The position numbers and the translations under genes are program-made. The notes beneath the pieces were generated by a model. The model was not told the origin of the DNA, made no database searches, and saw only the letters and a program-made list of their open reading frames with translations. 64,000 nucleotides of DNA from Veillonella dispar. Its GTDB lineage: Bacteria; Bacillota; Negativicutes; Veillonellales; Veillonellaceae. The stretch is taken from positions 1,989,001-2,053,000 of the forward strand of contig NZ_LR134375.1 in NCBI RefSeq assembly GCF_900637515.1. Reading direction: 5' to 3'. Positions 19,742-28,904 of the stretch are shown piece by piece. Positions within the stretch are counted from its first letter, which is position 1; every line of letters starts with the position of its first letter.

Positions 19742-21923
19742 TGTCTTCGTCTTGAACGTGGCTAGTCAATGTTTCTAGTAATTTTTTCGCCGCTACTGGC
19801 AAAACTGTACCAGGGCCAAAGATAGCCACTGCGCCATGTTCGCGTAGGAACTCATAGTCCTGAGCAGGGATTACGCCACCGATGGCAACCAAAATATCTC
19901 CACGACCACGTTTATTAAGTTCTTCCACAAGTTGAGGTAACAATGTTTTGTGACCTGCTGCAAGAGAACTGAAGCCGACGATGTGAACGTCATTATCCAC
20001 AGCGTCTTGTGCTGTTTCTTCTGGAGTTTGGAACAAAGGTCCGATATCTACGTCAAAGCCCATATCTGCGAAGGATGTAGCAATAACTTTAGCACCGCGG
20101 TCATGACCGTCTTGACCCATCTTCGCAATCATGATACGAGGGCGACGACCTTCGAGTTCTTCGAAATCATCTGCCATTTGACGTACTTCTTTGATTACAT
20201 CGTCATCTTCATATTCACTGGAATATACGCCAGAAATAGAGCGGATAACTGCTTTATGACGACCACAAACTTTTTCAACAGCAAAGGAAATTTCGCCCAA
20301 AGATGCACGAGCACGAGCAGCTTCAAGTGCAAGGGCAAGCAAGTTGCCTTCCCCAGATTCTGTAGCATTGGTAATCGCTTCGAGACAGGATTGAACCTTA
20401 TCTTCATCGCGGTTAGCGCGCAATTGTTCAAGACGACGAATTTGCGCTTCTCGTACAGCTGTGTTATCTACGTCGAGGATATCCAATGGATCTTCTTTGT
20501 CTAGACGATACTTATTAATACCGATGATAGCTTCACGGCCAGAGTCGATACGAGCTTGACGACGAGCTGCCGCTTCTTCGATACGCATCTTAGGAAGACC
20601 AGTGTCAATTGCTTTCGCCATACCACCAAGGGATTCGATTTCTTGGATATGACCCCAAGCGCGACGAATCAATTCATCAGTTAATGCTTCTACATAGTAG
20701 GAGCCGCCCCATGGGTCGATAACCTTACATACTTTAGTTTCATCTTGGATATAAAGCTGAGTATTACGGGCAATACGGGCAGAGAAGTCCGTAGGCAATG
20801 CGATAGCTTCATCAAGTGCATTAGTATGTAGGGATTGAGTATGACCCAATGCAGCACCCATCGCTTCCATACATGTACGAGCCACGTTGTTGAATGGATC
20901 TTGTTCTGTTAAGGACCAACCAGATGTTTGACTATGTGTACGAAGAGCCATGGATTTTGGATTTTCAGAACCGAAGCTCTTAATAATCTTAGCCCACAAC
21001 ATACGAGCTGCACGCATTTTCGCTACTTCCATGAAGTAGTTTTTACCGATTGCCCAGAAGAAGGACAACCGTGGGGCGAATTTATCTACGTGAAGGCCTG
21101 CATTTACACCGGTACGGATGTATTCAAGGCCATCGGCCAAGGTGTAACCTAATTCGATATCTGCCGTAGCACCTGCTTCTTGCATATGGTAGCCAGAAAT
21201 GGAGATACTGTTGAATTTAGGCATGTACTGAGAAGTGTACGCAAAGATATCACCGATAATGCGCATGGACGTAGCTGGAGGGTAAATATAGGTATTACGC
21301 ACCATGAATTCTTTCAAGATATCATTTTGGATTGTACCAGCCATAACCTTTTTATCAACGCCTTGTTCTTCACCAGCTAGGATATAGAACGCCATGACAG
21401 GCAATACGGCGCCGTTCATTGTCATGGATACGGACATTTGGTCGAGAGGAATACCGGAGAACAGAATTTCCATATCGAGGATGGAGTCTACCGCAACACC
21501 GGCTTTACCAACGTCACCTACTACGCGCGGATGGTCGGAGTCATAGCCACGGTGTGTAGCAAGGTCAAAGGCAATGGACAAACCTTTTTGGCCCGCTGCC
21601 AAGTTACGACGGTAGAACGCATTAGATTCTTCTGCTGTGGAGAAACCAGCGTACTGACGTACTGTCCAAGGACGAGTTACGTACATTGTGGAATAAGGTC
21701 CACGCAAGAATGGAGGTACACCAGCCATGTAGTCAAGGTGTGTCATTCCTTCATAATCCATCTCTGTGTAGAGAGGTTTTAGTTGGATTTGCTCCATTGT
21801 CGTATTATATAAATCTTCAAAGCTTTTTCCTGTTTCTTTTTGAAGTTCAGCAAGCCATGCATCGCGAGATGTTGCGGACTGCGTACCCAAGCCAAGAGAG
21901 GAGAAGTCTGGATTTTTAAACAT
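19734..21923 (-). CDS. mutB: Methylmalonyl-CoA mutase large (catalytic) subunit
   Basis: Interconverts succinyl-CoA and (R)-methylmalonyl-CoA with adenosylcobalamin, the central rearrangement of propionate fermentation. The start was set at [12 protein letters not shown] (21923), preceded by AGGGATGTGAG and 4 nt after the mutA stop; an upstream in-frame start would overlap mutA. The TIM-barrel part includes [20 protein letters not shown] and YHMQEAGAT. The C-terminal B12-binding domain has GQDGHDRG (DxHxxG, lower-ligand His) and GGVIPAQD. About 729 aa. It forms a heterodimer with MutA. Confidence 0.97.
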   Translation of the reverse strand: MFKNPDFSSLGLGTQSATSRDAWLAELQKETGKSFEDLYNTTMEQIQLKPLYTEMDYEGMTHLDYMAGVPPFLRGPYSTMYVTRPWTVRQYAGFSTAEESNAFYRRNLAAGQKGLSIAFDLATHRGYDSDHPRVVGDVGKAGVAVDSILDMEILFSGIPLDQMSVSMTMNGAVLPVMAFYILAGEEQGVDKKVMAGTIQNDILKEFMVRNTYIYPPATSMRIIGDIFAYTSQYMPKFNSISISGYHMQEAGATADIELGYTLADGLEYIRTGVNAGLHVDKFAPRLSFFWAIGKNYFMEVAKMRAARMLWAKIIKSFGSENPKSMALRTHSQTSGWSLTEQDPFNNVARTCMEAMGAALGHTQSLHTNALDEAIALPTDFSARIARNTQLYIQDETKVCKVIDPWGGSYYVEALTDELIRRAWGHIQEIESLGGMAKAIDTGLPKMRIEEAAARRQARIDSGREAIIGINKYRLDKEDPLDILDVDNTAVREAQIRRLEQLRANRDEDKVQSCLEAITNATESGEGNLLALALEAARARASLGEISFAVEKVCGRHKAVIRSISGVYSSEYEDDDVIKEVRQMADDFEELEGRRPRIMIAKMGQDGHDRGAKVIATSFADMGFDVDIGPLFQTPEETAQDAVDNDVHIVGFSSLAAGHKTLLPQLVEELNKRGRGDILVAIGGVIPAQDYEFLREHGAVAIFGPGTVLPVAAKKLLETLTSHVQDEDND

Positions 21924-21927
21924 GAGC

Positions 21928-24090
21928 TCACATCCCTTTCTTATCTTGTAACGTATGTAAGATTTCGTAGCAATTTGCACGAACGGAAATGAAGTCGTCT
22001 ACGCCAGCTTCACGGTATACAGGCTCAAGGTCCTTAGGAGGCGCCCCTGCCAAAATAACTGTTACATTCGGCATAGTTTCTTTCAACTCTTTAGCGAGTG
22101 GTGGTACTAATTCTGGATATGTATCATCTGTGGAACAGATAACGACAACATCGGCACCACTTTCACGAGCAGCCTTCGCCGCATCAGCCGTTGTTTCATG
22201 TCCATCATTTTTAATAACTTCAAAAGCACCTACTTCGAAGAAGCCTGTGGAGAAGTCCGCACGAGGTTTATGTTGAGGGATTGGGCCCATATTAGCCAAG
22301 AATACCTTCACATTGTCTTTCGTACGTTGTTTATACGCTTCCGTGCGCATGCGAAGGGCTTCGAATTGTTCAGTCCAGCGATGTGCTGTAATTGGTTCGA
22401 TTGTTTCAGAAGCAATATCACCGGCATCTAAAGCCTTACGGATTTGACGGATTGTCAATTTTTGTAATGCACCAAGCTCAATAAGTCCAATCAACGCACC
22501 TGGTTCTGTTGTACTTGCTTCTAGAGTAGCCTGTGCTTTCACAACCGCATCAGCCTCTGCACCTGCCAAGTACTCATCAATTTGAGCAGCACGTTTTTGA
22601 CGCAATGTTTCTTGATTTTCTGGTTTTGGATCAAGCAATTCTTCCGTCATGTTCGCATACATGTTGTTACCAACTGCAACGTCCTTACGGAATGCAAGGT
22701 TCTTGAAGCGTTCTTCGAGGATTGCTTTCACTTGAGCTTGAGGATAGCCTTCTTTCAAGGCTGCAATAATGCCTCCTTTAGACTCGATGGTTTGGAACTC
22801 AGCCCAAATTTTTTCACATAGTTCAGCAGCCAATGTTTCCACGTACCAAGAACCGCCTACAGGATCCACAGGTTGACGCAACTCGAATTCAGTTTGCAAC
22901 ATAACTTGGATGTTACGGGCAATACGGCGAGAGAAATCATCCGCTTTGCGAATTGGTTGGTCAAATGGAGATACTTCAAGGCTGTTCAAACCGCCTACAA
23001 CGCCAGAGAATGCTTGTGTCGTATTACGCAACAAGTTTACATATGGGTCGTATACAGTTTTTGTGAAAGCAGATGTTCTGCCGTGTACATGAACGGCGCG
23101 GTCCGCTTCTTCAGCACCGAAAGCTTCCATAATACGAGCCCAAAGTACGCGTAAGGCACGTAATTTAGCAATTTCCATAAAGAAGTTAGCACCTAAGGAG
23201 AATGTGAACATCAAGCTCTTCGCGATGGTGTGAATGTCGATGTTACGTTGTGCTAATTGACGCACGTAGCACACAGCCGTTGCCAATGCATAGGCAACCT
23301 CTTGCACATCGTTAGCGCCGCCATTAGCGTATACATCGCCGGATACAAGCACTGTTTTAAGCTCTGGTGCCTGTTCTTTAGCCCATACAACAGTATGTGC
23401 CATTTCATCAAAGGCTGTATCTAAGGAAATGTGCAAAGCACCGTCTTTCGCCATAACGCCGATAGGGTCAGCACCAACGAGACCTTTCAAGTCAGACGTT
23501 TGTTTTTTAGCGCCTTTCACTGTAGCCGCTAACATGCCAAGCAAGATGGCTGCAGAAGCACCAGTTTCAATGTACAAAGGGTTTTCCTTCAAATTGAAGC
23601 GGTCGATTAATTGTTTGCAGTCATCCATGGTGGATACAGATGTACCACCAACGCCAACAGATGCGCCTACTTGCACGTCTTGATCATGACGTGTTGCTTC
23701 ATCGAGGCGGATATTGTGAATAGTGCCACCTTTTACAATCTCGTATAAACTTGCATGATTAGCATCTTTAGGCAAAGAGTCATCTACATATTGGGATACA
23801 CCCCAAGAGTCTTTAATATAACCACTTGCCTTAGTGCCACGTAAGAACTCACCTGCCCCAGGGTATACGCCCTTTGGAATTGCTTCTGCATGCAATGCAG
23901 GTGTGTAAATCGGCTGCAACGTAATACCTTCATAGGTTTTCGTGAACATCTTCTTGTGGAAGTCGCCACCCTTTAACGCCTTTTCAACCTCTGCCTGCCA
24001 TTGTTCATACGTAGGTTTCTCAAATTCATCAAAGGATACAGGAGCTAATAGATCGCGTTCAGCATCCTTTGAAGTCTTTTTGTCAGACAT
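21928..24090 (-). CDS. mutA: Methylmalonyl-CoA mutase small (structural) subunit
   Basis: 720 aa, paralogous to MutB throughout but specialised as the non-catalytic partner. The C-terminal B12-like domain has [11 protein letters not shown] instead of the DxHxxG ligand motif, as expected of the small subunit. The barrel segment [17 protein letters not shown] matches the mutase family. The start follows AAGGAGG. Three GTGAAAGC octamers lie in this gene (22535, 22734, 23063). First gene of the operon, preceded by a 450-nt leader with a cobalamin riboswitch and terminator. Confidence 0.95.
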   Translation of the reverse strand: MSDKKTSKDAERDLLAPVSFDEFEKPTYEQWQAEVEKALKGGDFHKKMFTKTYEGITLQPIYTPALHAEAIPKGVYPGAGEFLRGTKASGYIKDSWGVSQYVDDSLPKDANHASLYEIVKGGTIHNIRLDEATRHDQDVQVGASVGVGGTSVSTMDDCKQLIDRFNLKENPLYIETGASAAILLGMLAATVKGAKKQTSDLKGLVGADPIGVMAKDGALHISLDTAFDEMAHTVVWAKEQAPELKTVLVSGDVYANGGANDVQEVAYALATAVCYVRQLAQRNIDIHTIAKSLMFTFSLGANFFMEIAKLRALRVLWARIMEAFGAEEADRAVHVHGRTSAFTKTVYDPYVNLLRNTTQAFSGVVGGLNSLEVSPFDQPIRKADDFSRRIARNIQVMLQTEFELRQPVDPVGGSWYVETLAAELCEKIWAEFQTIESKGGIIAALKEGYPQAQVKAILEERFKNLAFRKDVAVGNNMYANMTEELLDPKPENQETLRQKRAAQIDEYLAGAEADAVVKAQATLEASTTEPGALIGLIELGALQKLTIRQIRKALDAGDIASETIEPITAHRWTEQFEALRMRTEAYKQRTKDNVKVFLANMGPIPQHKPRADFSTGFFEVGAFEVIKNDGHETTADAAKAARESGADVVVICSTDDTYPELVPPLAKELKETMPNVTVILAGAPPKDLEPVYREAGVDDFISVRANCYEILHTLQDKKGM

Positions 24091-24273
24091 ATATGTGCCT
24101 CCTTTTCAACTCGAAACCATACCGAGAAACAGCGCACCGTACCTACAATTGTTATGCTTATACACCACCAAAGCTTTCCTATCTATGGATCACATCAACC
24201 TCAAATCTGTGTCCATCAGTTTACTAACAATAAAGCCTGATGTATATGCTCAACAGTCACTTTCAAGGGCAAC

Positions 24274-24302
24274 AAAAAACGTGCCACCCAAAAGTGACAC
24301 GT
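24274..24302 (-). terminator. Riboswitch-associated intrinsic terminator in the mutA leader
   Basis: ACGTGTCAC / GTGGCACGT stem with a short loop, followed on the minus strand by TTTTTT. It lies between the cobalamin aptamer and mutA, about 95 nt after the aptamer, and is the likely expression platform. Confidence 0.8.
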
Positions 24303-24397
24303 AAGGTTCCTTGTTGAAAAGTATGCCAAAAAAACACTGAAACCAGCATACCTCAATCCCCTTCCTATCGCTCGTAGGTACATAACGGTGATTATCA

Positions 24398-24547
24398 AAT
24401 AGGCAGTTCTCCTGGCTCGGGCTCATCGCCTTACTTTCGCCTTCCCAGATTGCTCCAGTGACATTTTTGAAAGCAGGCTCGTCCTTACAGTGGCGGGACC
24501 GCATCGGCTTGTACCGATTTCTCTATTAAGTCTTGCGACACCTATTC
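24398..24547 (-). promoter_or_regulatory. Cobalamin (B12) riboswitch aptamer
   Basis: On the minus strand the conserved blocks occur in order. They are AATAGGTGTCG (P1/P2 start), GCGGTCCCGCCACTGTAA, GTCACTGG...GGGAAGGCG, GATGAGCCCGAGCCAGGAG and the closing CTGCCTATT. P1 pairs AATAGG (24541-24546) with CCTATT (24399-24404). These are the diagnostic cobalamin riboswitch elements, including the B12 box. It precedes the B12-dependent mutase operon, with an intrinsic terminator in between. Confidence 0.95.
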
Positions 24548-24679
24548 TCTATATTCGTTGTTCTAAGTCCAATATAGTGTAAGATTATGCACAAAGTCAA
24601 TGAACATAACAGTTAATCATAAGTATCAAATTTTAGGTTATAACTAATGCATATTTAAAATGATAAAAACTCATCACTT

Positions 24680-24720
24680 TCAAATATACGTATTCATCGC
24701 TATCAAATATACGTATTCAT
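24680..24720. repeat. Tandem repeat, 23-bp period, 2 copies
   Basis: TCAAATATACGTATTCAT at 24680-24697 and again at 24703-24720, in the divergent region between the mut leader and the rarD-like gene. The rest of 24548-24829 is AT-rich promoter DNA with no other feature seen. Confidence 0.75.
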
Positions 24721-24829
24721 TGTCTGCAAATCGAGTTATAAATCGAGTACAAATCATCATAAAATCTAAGCCTACGCACAAATGCAAACACAATGCGTGA
24801 TATAATGTATACAATCACAAGGAGGCATT

Positions 24830-25720
24830 ATGGAGCATACAAGTAAAAAAGGTCTAATAACAGCCCTTAGTTGCTATATCATCTGGGGCTTACTCCCTCT
24901 CTATTGGGCATTATTAAACCATGTTTCACCATATAATATACTGGCACAGCGCATTATCTGGTCAGGCATTTGCATGGCCATCGTCGTATTTGGCCTACAT
25001 TTTAAACAGTTCAAAAAGGACTTTCAATTACTAAAAGAACAGCGTTCACAACTATTACTACTGTTGATGGCATCAGTCATCATCAGCGTAAATTGGTTTA
25101 CCTACATTTGGGCCATCGCCAACAACCAAGTTATGGACACGAGCCTTGGCTATTACATCAACCCACTCTTCAATGTGGTGTTAGGTGTCATCCTATTTAA
25201 AGAGGTTCTATCTGTACCAAAAAAGCTAAGTGTTCTCATCGCTACCATCGGCATCGCCTTGCTCACCTATCAAGTGGGATCCTTGCCGTTAGTGTCGATG
25301 ATCCTCGCCGTTTCCTTTGGCCTCTATGGGGTCGTCAAAAAGAAACTACTCATCTCTCCCTTTACGAGCATCGCCTTTGAGGCTTGGCTATTAACACCGC
25401 TAGCCTTACTCTATACGACCATGATCGATAATACAGTATGGTCCTATTTCAGCACAGACTGGTATACGTCCATGCTACTCATAGCCTGCGGTCTAACAAC
25501 ATCGGTTCCATTGGTGCTATTCTCCTATGGCGCTCAACTATTGCCGCTCAACCTACTAGGCTTCCTACAATATGTCTCCCCTACCATTGCCTTGTTGCTA
25601 GCTATTTTCTACTTTGGTGAAAGCTTTGGCACACCACAAATGATCGCCTTTGGTTGTATCTGGATAGCCTTAGTGTTGTTCTCATTATCAAATCAAATTA
25701 CAACCATTAGAAAAATGTAG
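24830..25720 (+). CDS. rarD: EamA-family permease, RarD type
   Basis: Ten-helix inner-membrane transporter of the drug/metabolite superfamily. The opening KGLITALSCYIIWGLLPLYW, then NHVSPYNILAQRIIWS and INPLFNVVLGVILFKE are characteristic of RarD proteins. 296 aa is the family length. The start follows AAGGAGG. Monocistronic, with a terminator at 25801. Substrate unknown; the E. coli name refers to a chloramphenicol-sensitivity phenotype. Confidence 0.88.
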   Translation: MEHTSKKGLITALSCYIIWGLLPLYWALLNHVSPYNILAQRIIWSGICMAIVVFGLHFKQFKKDFQLLKEQRSQLLLLLMASVIISVNWFTYIWAIANNQVMDTSLGYYINPLFNVVLGVILFKEVLSVPKKLSVLIATIGIALLTYQVGSLPLVSMILAVSFGLYGVVKKKLLISPFTSIAFEAWLLTPLALLYTTMIDNTVWSYFSTDWYTSMLLIACGLTTSVPLVLFSYGAQLLPLNLLGFLQYVSPTIALLLAIFYFGESFGTPQMIAFGCIWIALVLFSLSNQITTIRKM

Positions 25721-25800
25721 TTAAGTACAAGAGAGCGTATGCCATCTGCATGCAATCTCATAAACCATTTTAGAAACTATATCTAACCTATAAACTCATA

Positions 25801-25840
25801 AAAGCTGTATCAAATGATATCCTCATTCGATACAGCTTTT
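25801..25840 (+). terminator. Rho-independent terminator of the rarD-like gene
   Basis: AAAGCTGTATC / GATACAGCTTT stem followed by TTTT. Confidence 0.85.
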
Positions 25841-25920
25841 TTATATAATACTTACATTAACTTATGCTTATATAATACTTACACTAAGTTACGCTTATAT
25901 GATGCTCATACTTATATTAA
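25841..25920. repeat. Tandem repeat, 27-bp period, about 3 copies
   Basis: Units start at 25841, 25868 and 25895 with TTATATAATACTTACATTAA and diverge progressively. Located between the rarD terminator and the following minus-strand lipoprotein gene. Confidence 0.75.
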
Positions 25921-25957
25921 CTCATATATAACGTATCCGTCTTAATCCGTATTAACT

Positions 25958-26860
25958 CTATTGATCCAATTCATTCATATTGGTTGTATTCATATTGGAA
26001 ATGTAACGGTTATAGGCCTCAACCATATGTTTATAATCGTTATCTTGTTTGGATCCCATATAAGTACGAATGGCACCAATCGTAGAGTTTACAGAAGTCT
26101 TAACAGTGTCATACTGAGGGCTAGCAATACCATTCGCTAAATCACCAATAGCTTGTAGCTCTTGATTGATAGCATTTACATCTGGTTCTTTTTCACTATC
26201 TAGCTTTTCTAGGACTGCAGTAAGTCGCAAAGAAACCTCTTGTGCAGCGGCTGCATTTTTCTTACCTGCATCACGCAATTGTTGTAATCGTTGTTGCAAT
26301 CGGTCCGTGTTAATCTTATGCATTAAATTATCAAAGTCAGCATAAATAGGAATAAATTGTTCATACAACTGAACATATTTAGGTCCTAATTGTTGCTCCT
26401 TAGCATAGTTATCTGTAGTATACCCTTTAGATTTATAGTATGCGTCAAGTTCTTCCGCAACCGGTGTAATTTCGTTCAATTTTGAAAGTAGCTTATCTAA
26501 AGGCTCCTTCATTTCATCATACGGAATACCTGCTTGCTTAGCCTCTTCTAATTCTTTTTGTAGCTGTTTAAAGTTCGGTGCATTAAATACAGTTAAATGC
26601 TGCCCCGCTTTTAACTCATTAAGAGTTGGCCTATTCGCATAATCAAACATTACCGCCATGCGGTTAAATCGGCTTATGGCTTTCACATATTGATTAAATA
26701 ACTGTACCTGATCCTGCTCAGACCGCTGTGCAATTTCCTTGCGACTCTGTTCAGTGCCCTGCCATAGCTCCGACATACTACAACCGCTCAACAATAAGGG
26801 GGATGTCAATGTGGCCGCACACAACACAGCCATTGCAATCCGTTTACCCAATGGTTTCAT
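25958..26860 (-). CDS. DUF3829-type lipoprotein, paralogue of 17309-18199
   Basis: 300 aa. The start was set at MKPLGKRIAMAVLCAATLTS (26860), preceded by AAGGAGAG. Lipobox LSGC. The mature part is helical, with the same shared blocks as the first copy (YAKEQQLGPKYVQLY, AGIPYDEMKEPLD, GKKNAAAAQEV). The two copies lie 8 kb apart on the same strand with the mut operon and rarD between them, so they are a dispersed rather than tandem duplication. Function unknown. Confidence 0.85.
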   Translation of the reverse strand: MKPLGKRIAMAVLCAATLTSPLLLSGCSMSELWQGTEQSRKEIAQRSEQDQVQLFNQYVKAISRFNRMAVMFDYANRPTLNELKAGQHLTVFNAPNFKQLQKELEEAKQAGIPYDEMKEPLDKLLSKLNEITPVAEELDAYYKSKGYTTDNYAKEQQLGPKYVQLYEQFIPIYADFDNLMHKINTDRLQQRLQQLRDAGKKNAAAAQEVSLRLTAVLEKLDSEKEPDVNAINQELQAIGDLANGIASPQYDTVKTSVNSTIGAIRTYMGSKQDNDYKHMVEAYNRYISNMNTTNMNELDQ

Positions 26861-26988
26861 GATGAATTCTCTCCTTTCATCAATATACAACCCGATTTAT
26901 ATACCTTAATTATATACCAATATGATTTATATAAATAGAATTAATGCATATAAATCATATATCTATTTTGTCAAGTGACTAATAGAGT

Positions 26989-27012
26989 CAGGGGTGACCA
27001 ATGGTCACCCCT
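26989..27012. terminator. Orphan terminator-like hairpin upstream of hicAB
   Basis: Perfect AGGGGTGACC / GGTCACCCCT with a 3-nt loop and GTTTTCC after it on the plus strand. It lies between divergent genes, so no current gene needs it; it may insulate hicAB or mark a lost neighbour. Confidence 0.55.
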
Positions 27013-27067
27013 GTTTTCCTTTATATACGGTTAGACTAGAAATATAAGAAATATAACTCCTGTCAAT

Positions 27068-27095
27068 TGTTTTATACGTGTACACGTGTTACTAT
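27068..27095 (+). promoter_or_regulatory. hicAB promoter with embedded palindromic operator
   Basis: TTGTTT (27068-27073), 16-nt spacer, TACTAT (27090-27095). The spacer contains the perfect 12-bp palindrome ACGTGTACACGT (27076-27087). HicB antitoxins bind palindromes at their own promoter, so autorepression is expected. Confidence 0.6.
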
Positions 27096-27108
27096 AAAAG
27101 GAGAGCAT

Positions 27109-27285
27109 ATGAAAGATAAAGATCTACTAAAACTGCTACTCAAAAACGGCTGGAAGGATGTACGGCAACGCGGCAGTCATCATCGTTTGAAAAAGGATAA
27201 TCAAGTTGAAGTAATTGCCGTACACGGAAAAGATGTACCTGTCGGCTTATTAAATGCAATTTTAAAACGTACAGGACTAAAATGA
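27109..27285 (+). CDS. hicA: HicA mRNA interferase toxin
   Basis: 58-aa toxin with the double-stranded-RNA-binding-like fold that cleaves mRNA. The start was set at MKDKDLLKLLLKNGW (27109), after AAAGGAG; an upstream in-frame ATG has no site. The catalytic His lies in RQRGSHHRL. The C-terminal GKDVPVGLLNAILKRTGL is typical. The hicB gene follows after 9 nt. Chromosomal stress/stabilisation module. Confidence 0.92.
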   Translation: MKDKDLLKLLLKNGWKDVRQRGSHHRLKKDNQVEVIAVHGKDVPVGLLNAILKRTGLK

Positions 27286-27294
27286 GGAGGATCT

Positions 27295-27672
27295 ATGAAA
27301 TTTATATACCCTGCTATAATCCATGATGATGCTGATGGTTTCTGGGCTGAGTTTCCAGACTTAGAATATACTAGCAGTACTGGCTCAACGCTAACAGAGC
27401 TCGTAACTAATGCCCAAGAGGCTATGGAATTGTATATTCTAGGAGCTTTAGAAGATGGAGAAAGCTTACCTACACCTACATCTATTCGCAACTTACCTTG
27501 TACGGATACAACGTATCCTACATTAGTACAAACAGATATTGATTTAGCTAAAAATAGTAAATCCGTAAAGAAAACCTTAACAATTCCTGCCTGGCTAAAT
27601 GATCGAGCATTAGCTAAAGGAATTAATTTTTCTCAGCTTTTACAAGAAGCATTAGTAGAGAAAACAATGTGA
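27295..27672 (+). CDS. hicB: HicB antitoxin
   Basis: 125 aa. The N-terminal HicB fold (MKFIYPAIIHDDADGFWAEF, then PDLEYTSSTGSTLTELVTNA) neutralises HicA. The C-terminal ribbon-helix-helix segment (VKKTLTIPAWLNDRALAKGI, then NFSQLLQEAL) binds DNA. The start follows GAGGAGG, which overlaps the hicA stop. Expected to repress the operon via the palindrome upstream. Confidence 0.93.
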   Translation: MKFIYPAIIHDDADGFWAEFPDLEYTSSTGSTLTELVTNAQEAMELYILGALEDGESLPTPTSIRNLPCTDTTYPTLVQTDIDLAKNSKSVKKTLTIPAWLNDRALAKGINFSQLLQEALVEKTM

Positions 27673-27688
27673 ATGTAAATTTACATCA

Positions 27689-28102
27689 TCAATTGCTCAG
27701 CAAAATTAGGACTATTGTCCACGCAATAACTGCAAAGGTGAGTATTATGATACAAAGCATCCACAGAATTATTACGAAATAGAGCAATAATTTTAGTACA
27801 TATAGCACATCAAACCATATGCTATGGCGATCTTCTAATCGCGCCATAAATTCGGAGAGATGGCGCACCAAAAATGGAACCTTCACATTAGGATTTAGCT
27901 TCTTCCAGTACAGCATAATATACGGTATTACAAAACATCCTACAAAAACTAAGTATGTAAGGAATAGAGGTGTTTCTATATTATGTTGGGACATAAACCC
28001 TGACCAGTCTACGACCATTAGACCACCAAGGTATAGAAAAACAAACCAATATATAAATCCTATCGCCTTTATAATAAGGCGAATCATCTGTTTCACATCC
28101 AT
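27689..28102 (-). CDS. Integral membrane protein of unknown function
   Basis: 137 aa with four hydrophobic segments (about 8-30, 40-62, 92-113, 115-135) and a cytoplasmic loop LNPNVKVPFLVRHLSEFMARLEDRHS. The loop pattern LNPxxxxP-xxVR is also seen in the membrane protein at 48291-48734, with a weaker echo at 55748-56149, suggesting a small family. The start lies 2 nt after the stop of the TPR lipoprotein gene, so they are one operon. Confidence 0.72.
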   Translation of the reverse strand: MDVKQMIRLIIKAIGFIYWFVFLYLGGLMVVDWSGFMSQHNIETPLFLTYLVFVGCFVIPYIMLYWKKLNPNVKVPFLVRHLSEFMARLEDRHSIWFDVLYVLKLLLYFVIILWMLCIIILTFAVIAWTIVLILLSN

Positions 28103-28104
28103 GC

Positions 28105-28713
28105 CTATAATCCTACTAATGTTTTAAATCGCGCATTATTGTGAAAGCGTTCAAAATGGTCTTGTTCAGCGGCCACAGCTTTCACAGATGGATCAATGTT
28201 AATTGCTTTTTCAAGCCAATCAAGGGCCTTCGTATCATTCCCTTGGTCTGCATAAATGGTAGCAATACCGTACACAGACCAGGTGTTACTAGGGTCCTTT
28301 TCTAATACCTTTTCAAACCATTGTTTAGAATCGTTCAACTGGCCTTGTAACTTGTATACCATAGCCATATTGTAGTAATTCGCTACATTATTAGAATCTA
28401 AATCATAAGCCTTTTTAGTATCTGCTAATCCTTTAGCTGTGTCCCCATTTAACGCCATAGCAAAGCCACGGATGGAATAAGCCTCAGCATTATTAGGATT
28501 ATCCTTAATAGAAGCTGTTGCCTCCTCGATGGTTTTCGCATAATCGCCAGAGGATAGAGCCTGCTTAGCTGCCATTACGTGAGCATCTTGACCTTGATCT
28601 TTTTTAGCTTGTTCGTTAGCTGTTGTTGTAGGTTTAGTGTCTTGCGGGGTCTTAGTCTCTGTGCCACAACCTAATAGGCTAAGCAAACAAATACATAATA
28701 GAATATATTTCAT
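28105..28713 (-). CDS. TPR-repeat lipoprotein
   Basis: 202 aa. Lipoprotein signal with lipobox LLGC (about residue 16), a short T/K/P-rich linker, then about four tetratricopeptide repeats (residues 45-180), for example AEAYSIRGFAMALNGDTAKG and WSVYGIATIYADQGNDTKAL. TPR arrays mediate protein-protein contacts, so an envelope scaffold or assembly role is likely. Two GTGAAAGC octamers lie close together here (28141, 28178). Cotranscribed with the membrane protein downstream. Confidence 0.85.
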   Translation of the reverse strand: MKYILLCICLLSLLGCGTETKTPQDTKPTTTANEQAKKDQGQDAHVMAAKQALSSGDYAKTIEEATASIKDNPNNAEAYSIRGFAMALNGDTAKGLADTKKAYDLDSNNVANYYNMAMVYKLQGQLNDSKQWFEKVLEKDPSNTWSVYGIATIYADQGNDTKALDWLEKAINIDPSVKAVAAEQDHFERFHNNARFKTLVGL

Positions 28714-28848
28714 ACAATACCTCTATATTATCTATATAATACAACCACATTATGTCGTATATATTCATTATTTAATATGATTACAATATGTAGTAGTAAC
28801 TTATAATTTATTTAATACCATTACAATTATACCAAAACTATATACAAA

Positions 28849-28876
28849 AAAGGACGAGCCGCAACTCGTCCTTTTT
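28849..28876 (-). terminator. Terminator of the lactate dehydrogenase-like gene
   Basis: AAAGGACGAG / CTCGTCCTTT stem, 6-nt loop, minus-strand T-run TTTTTTG. Confidence 0.85.
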
Positions 28877-28904
28877 CGTTATATGGTAGGTAATGTTATA
28901 AATC

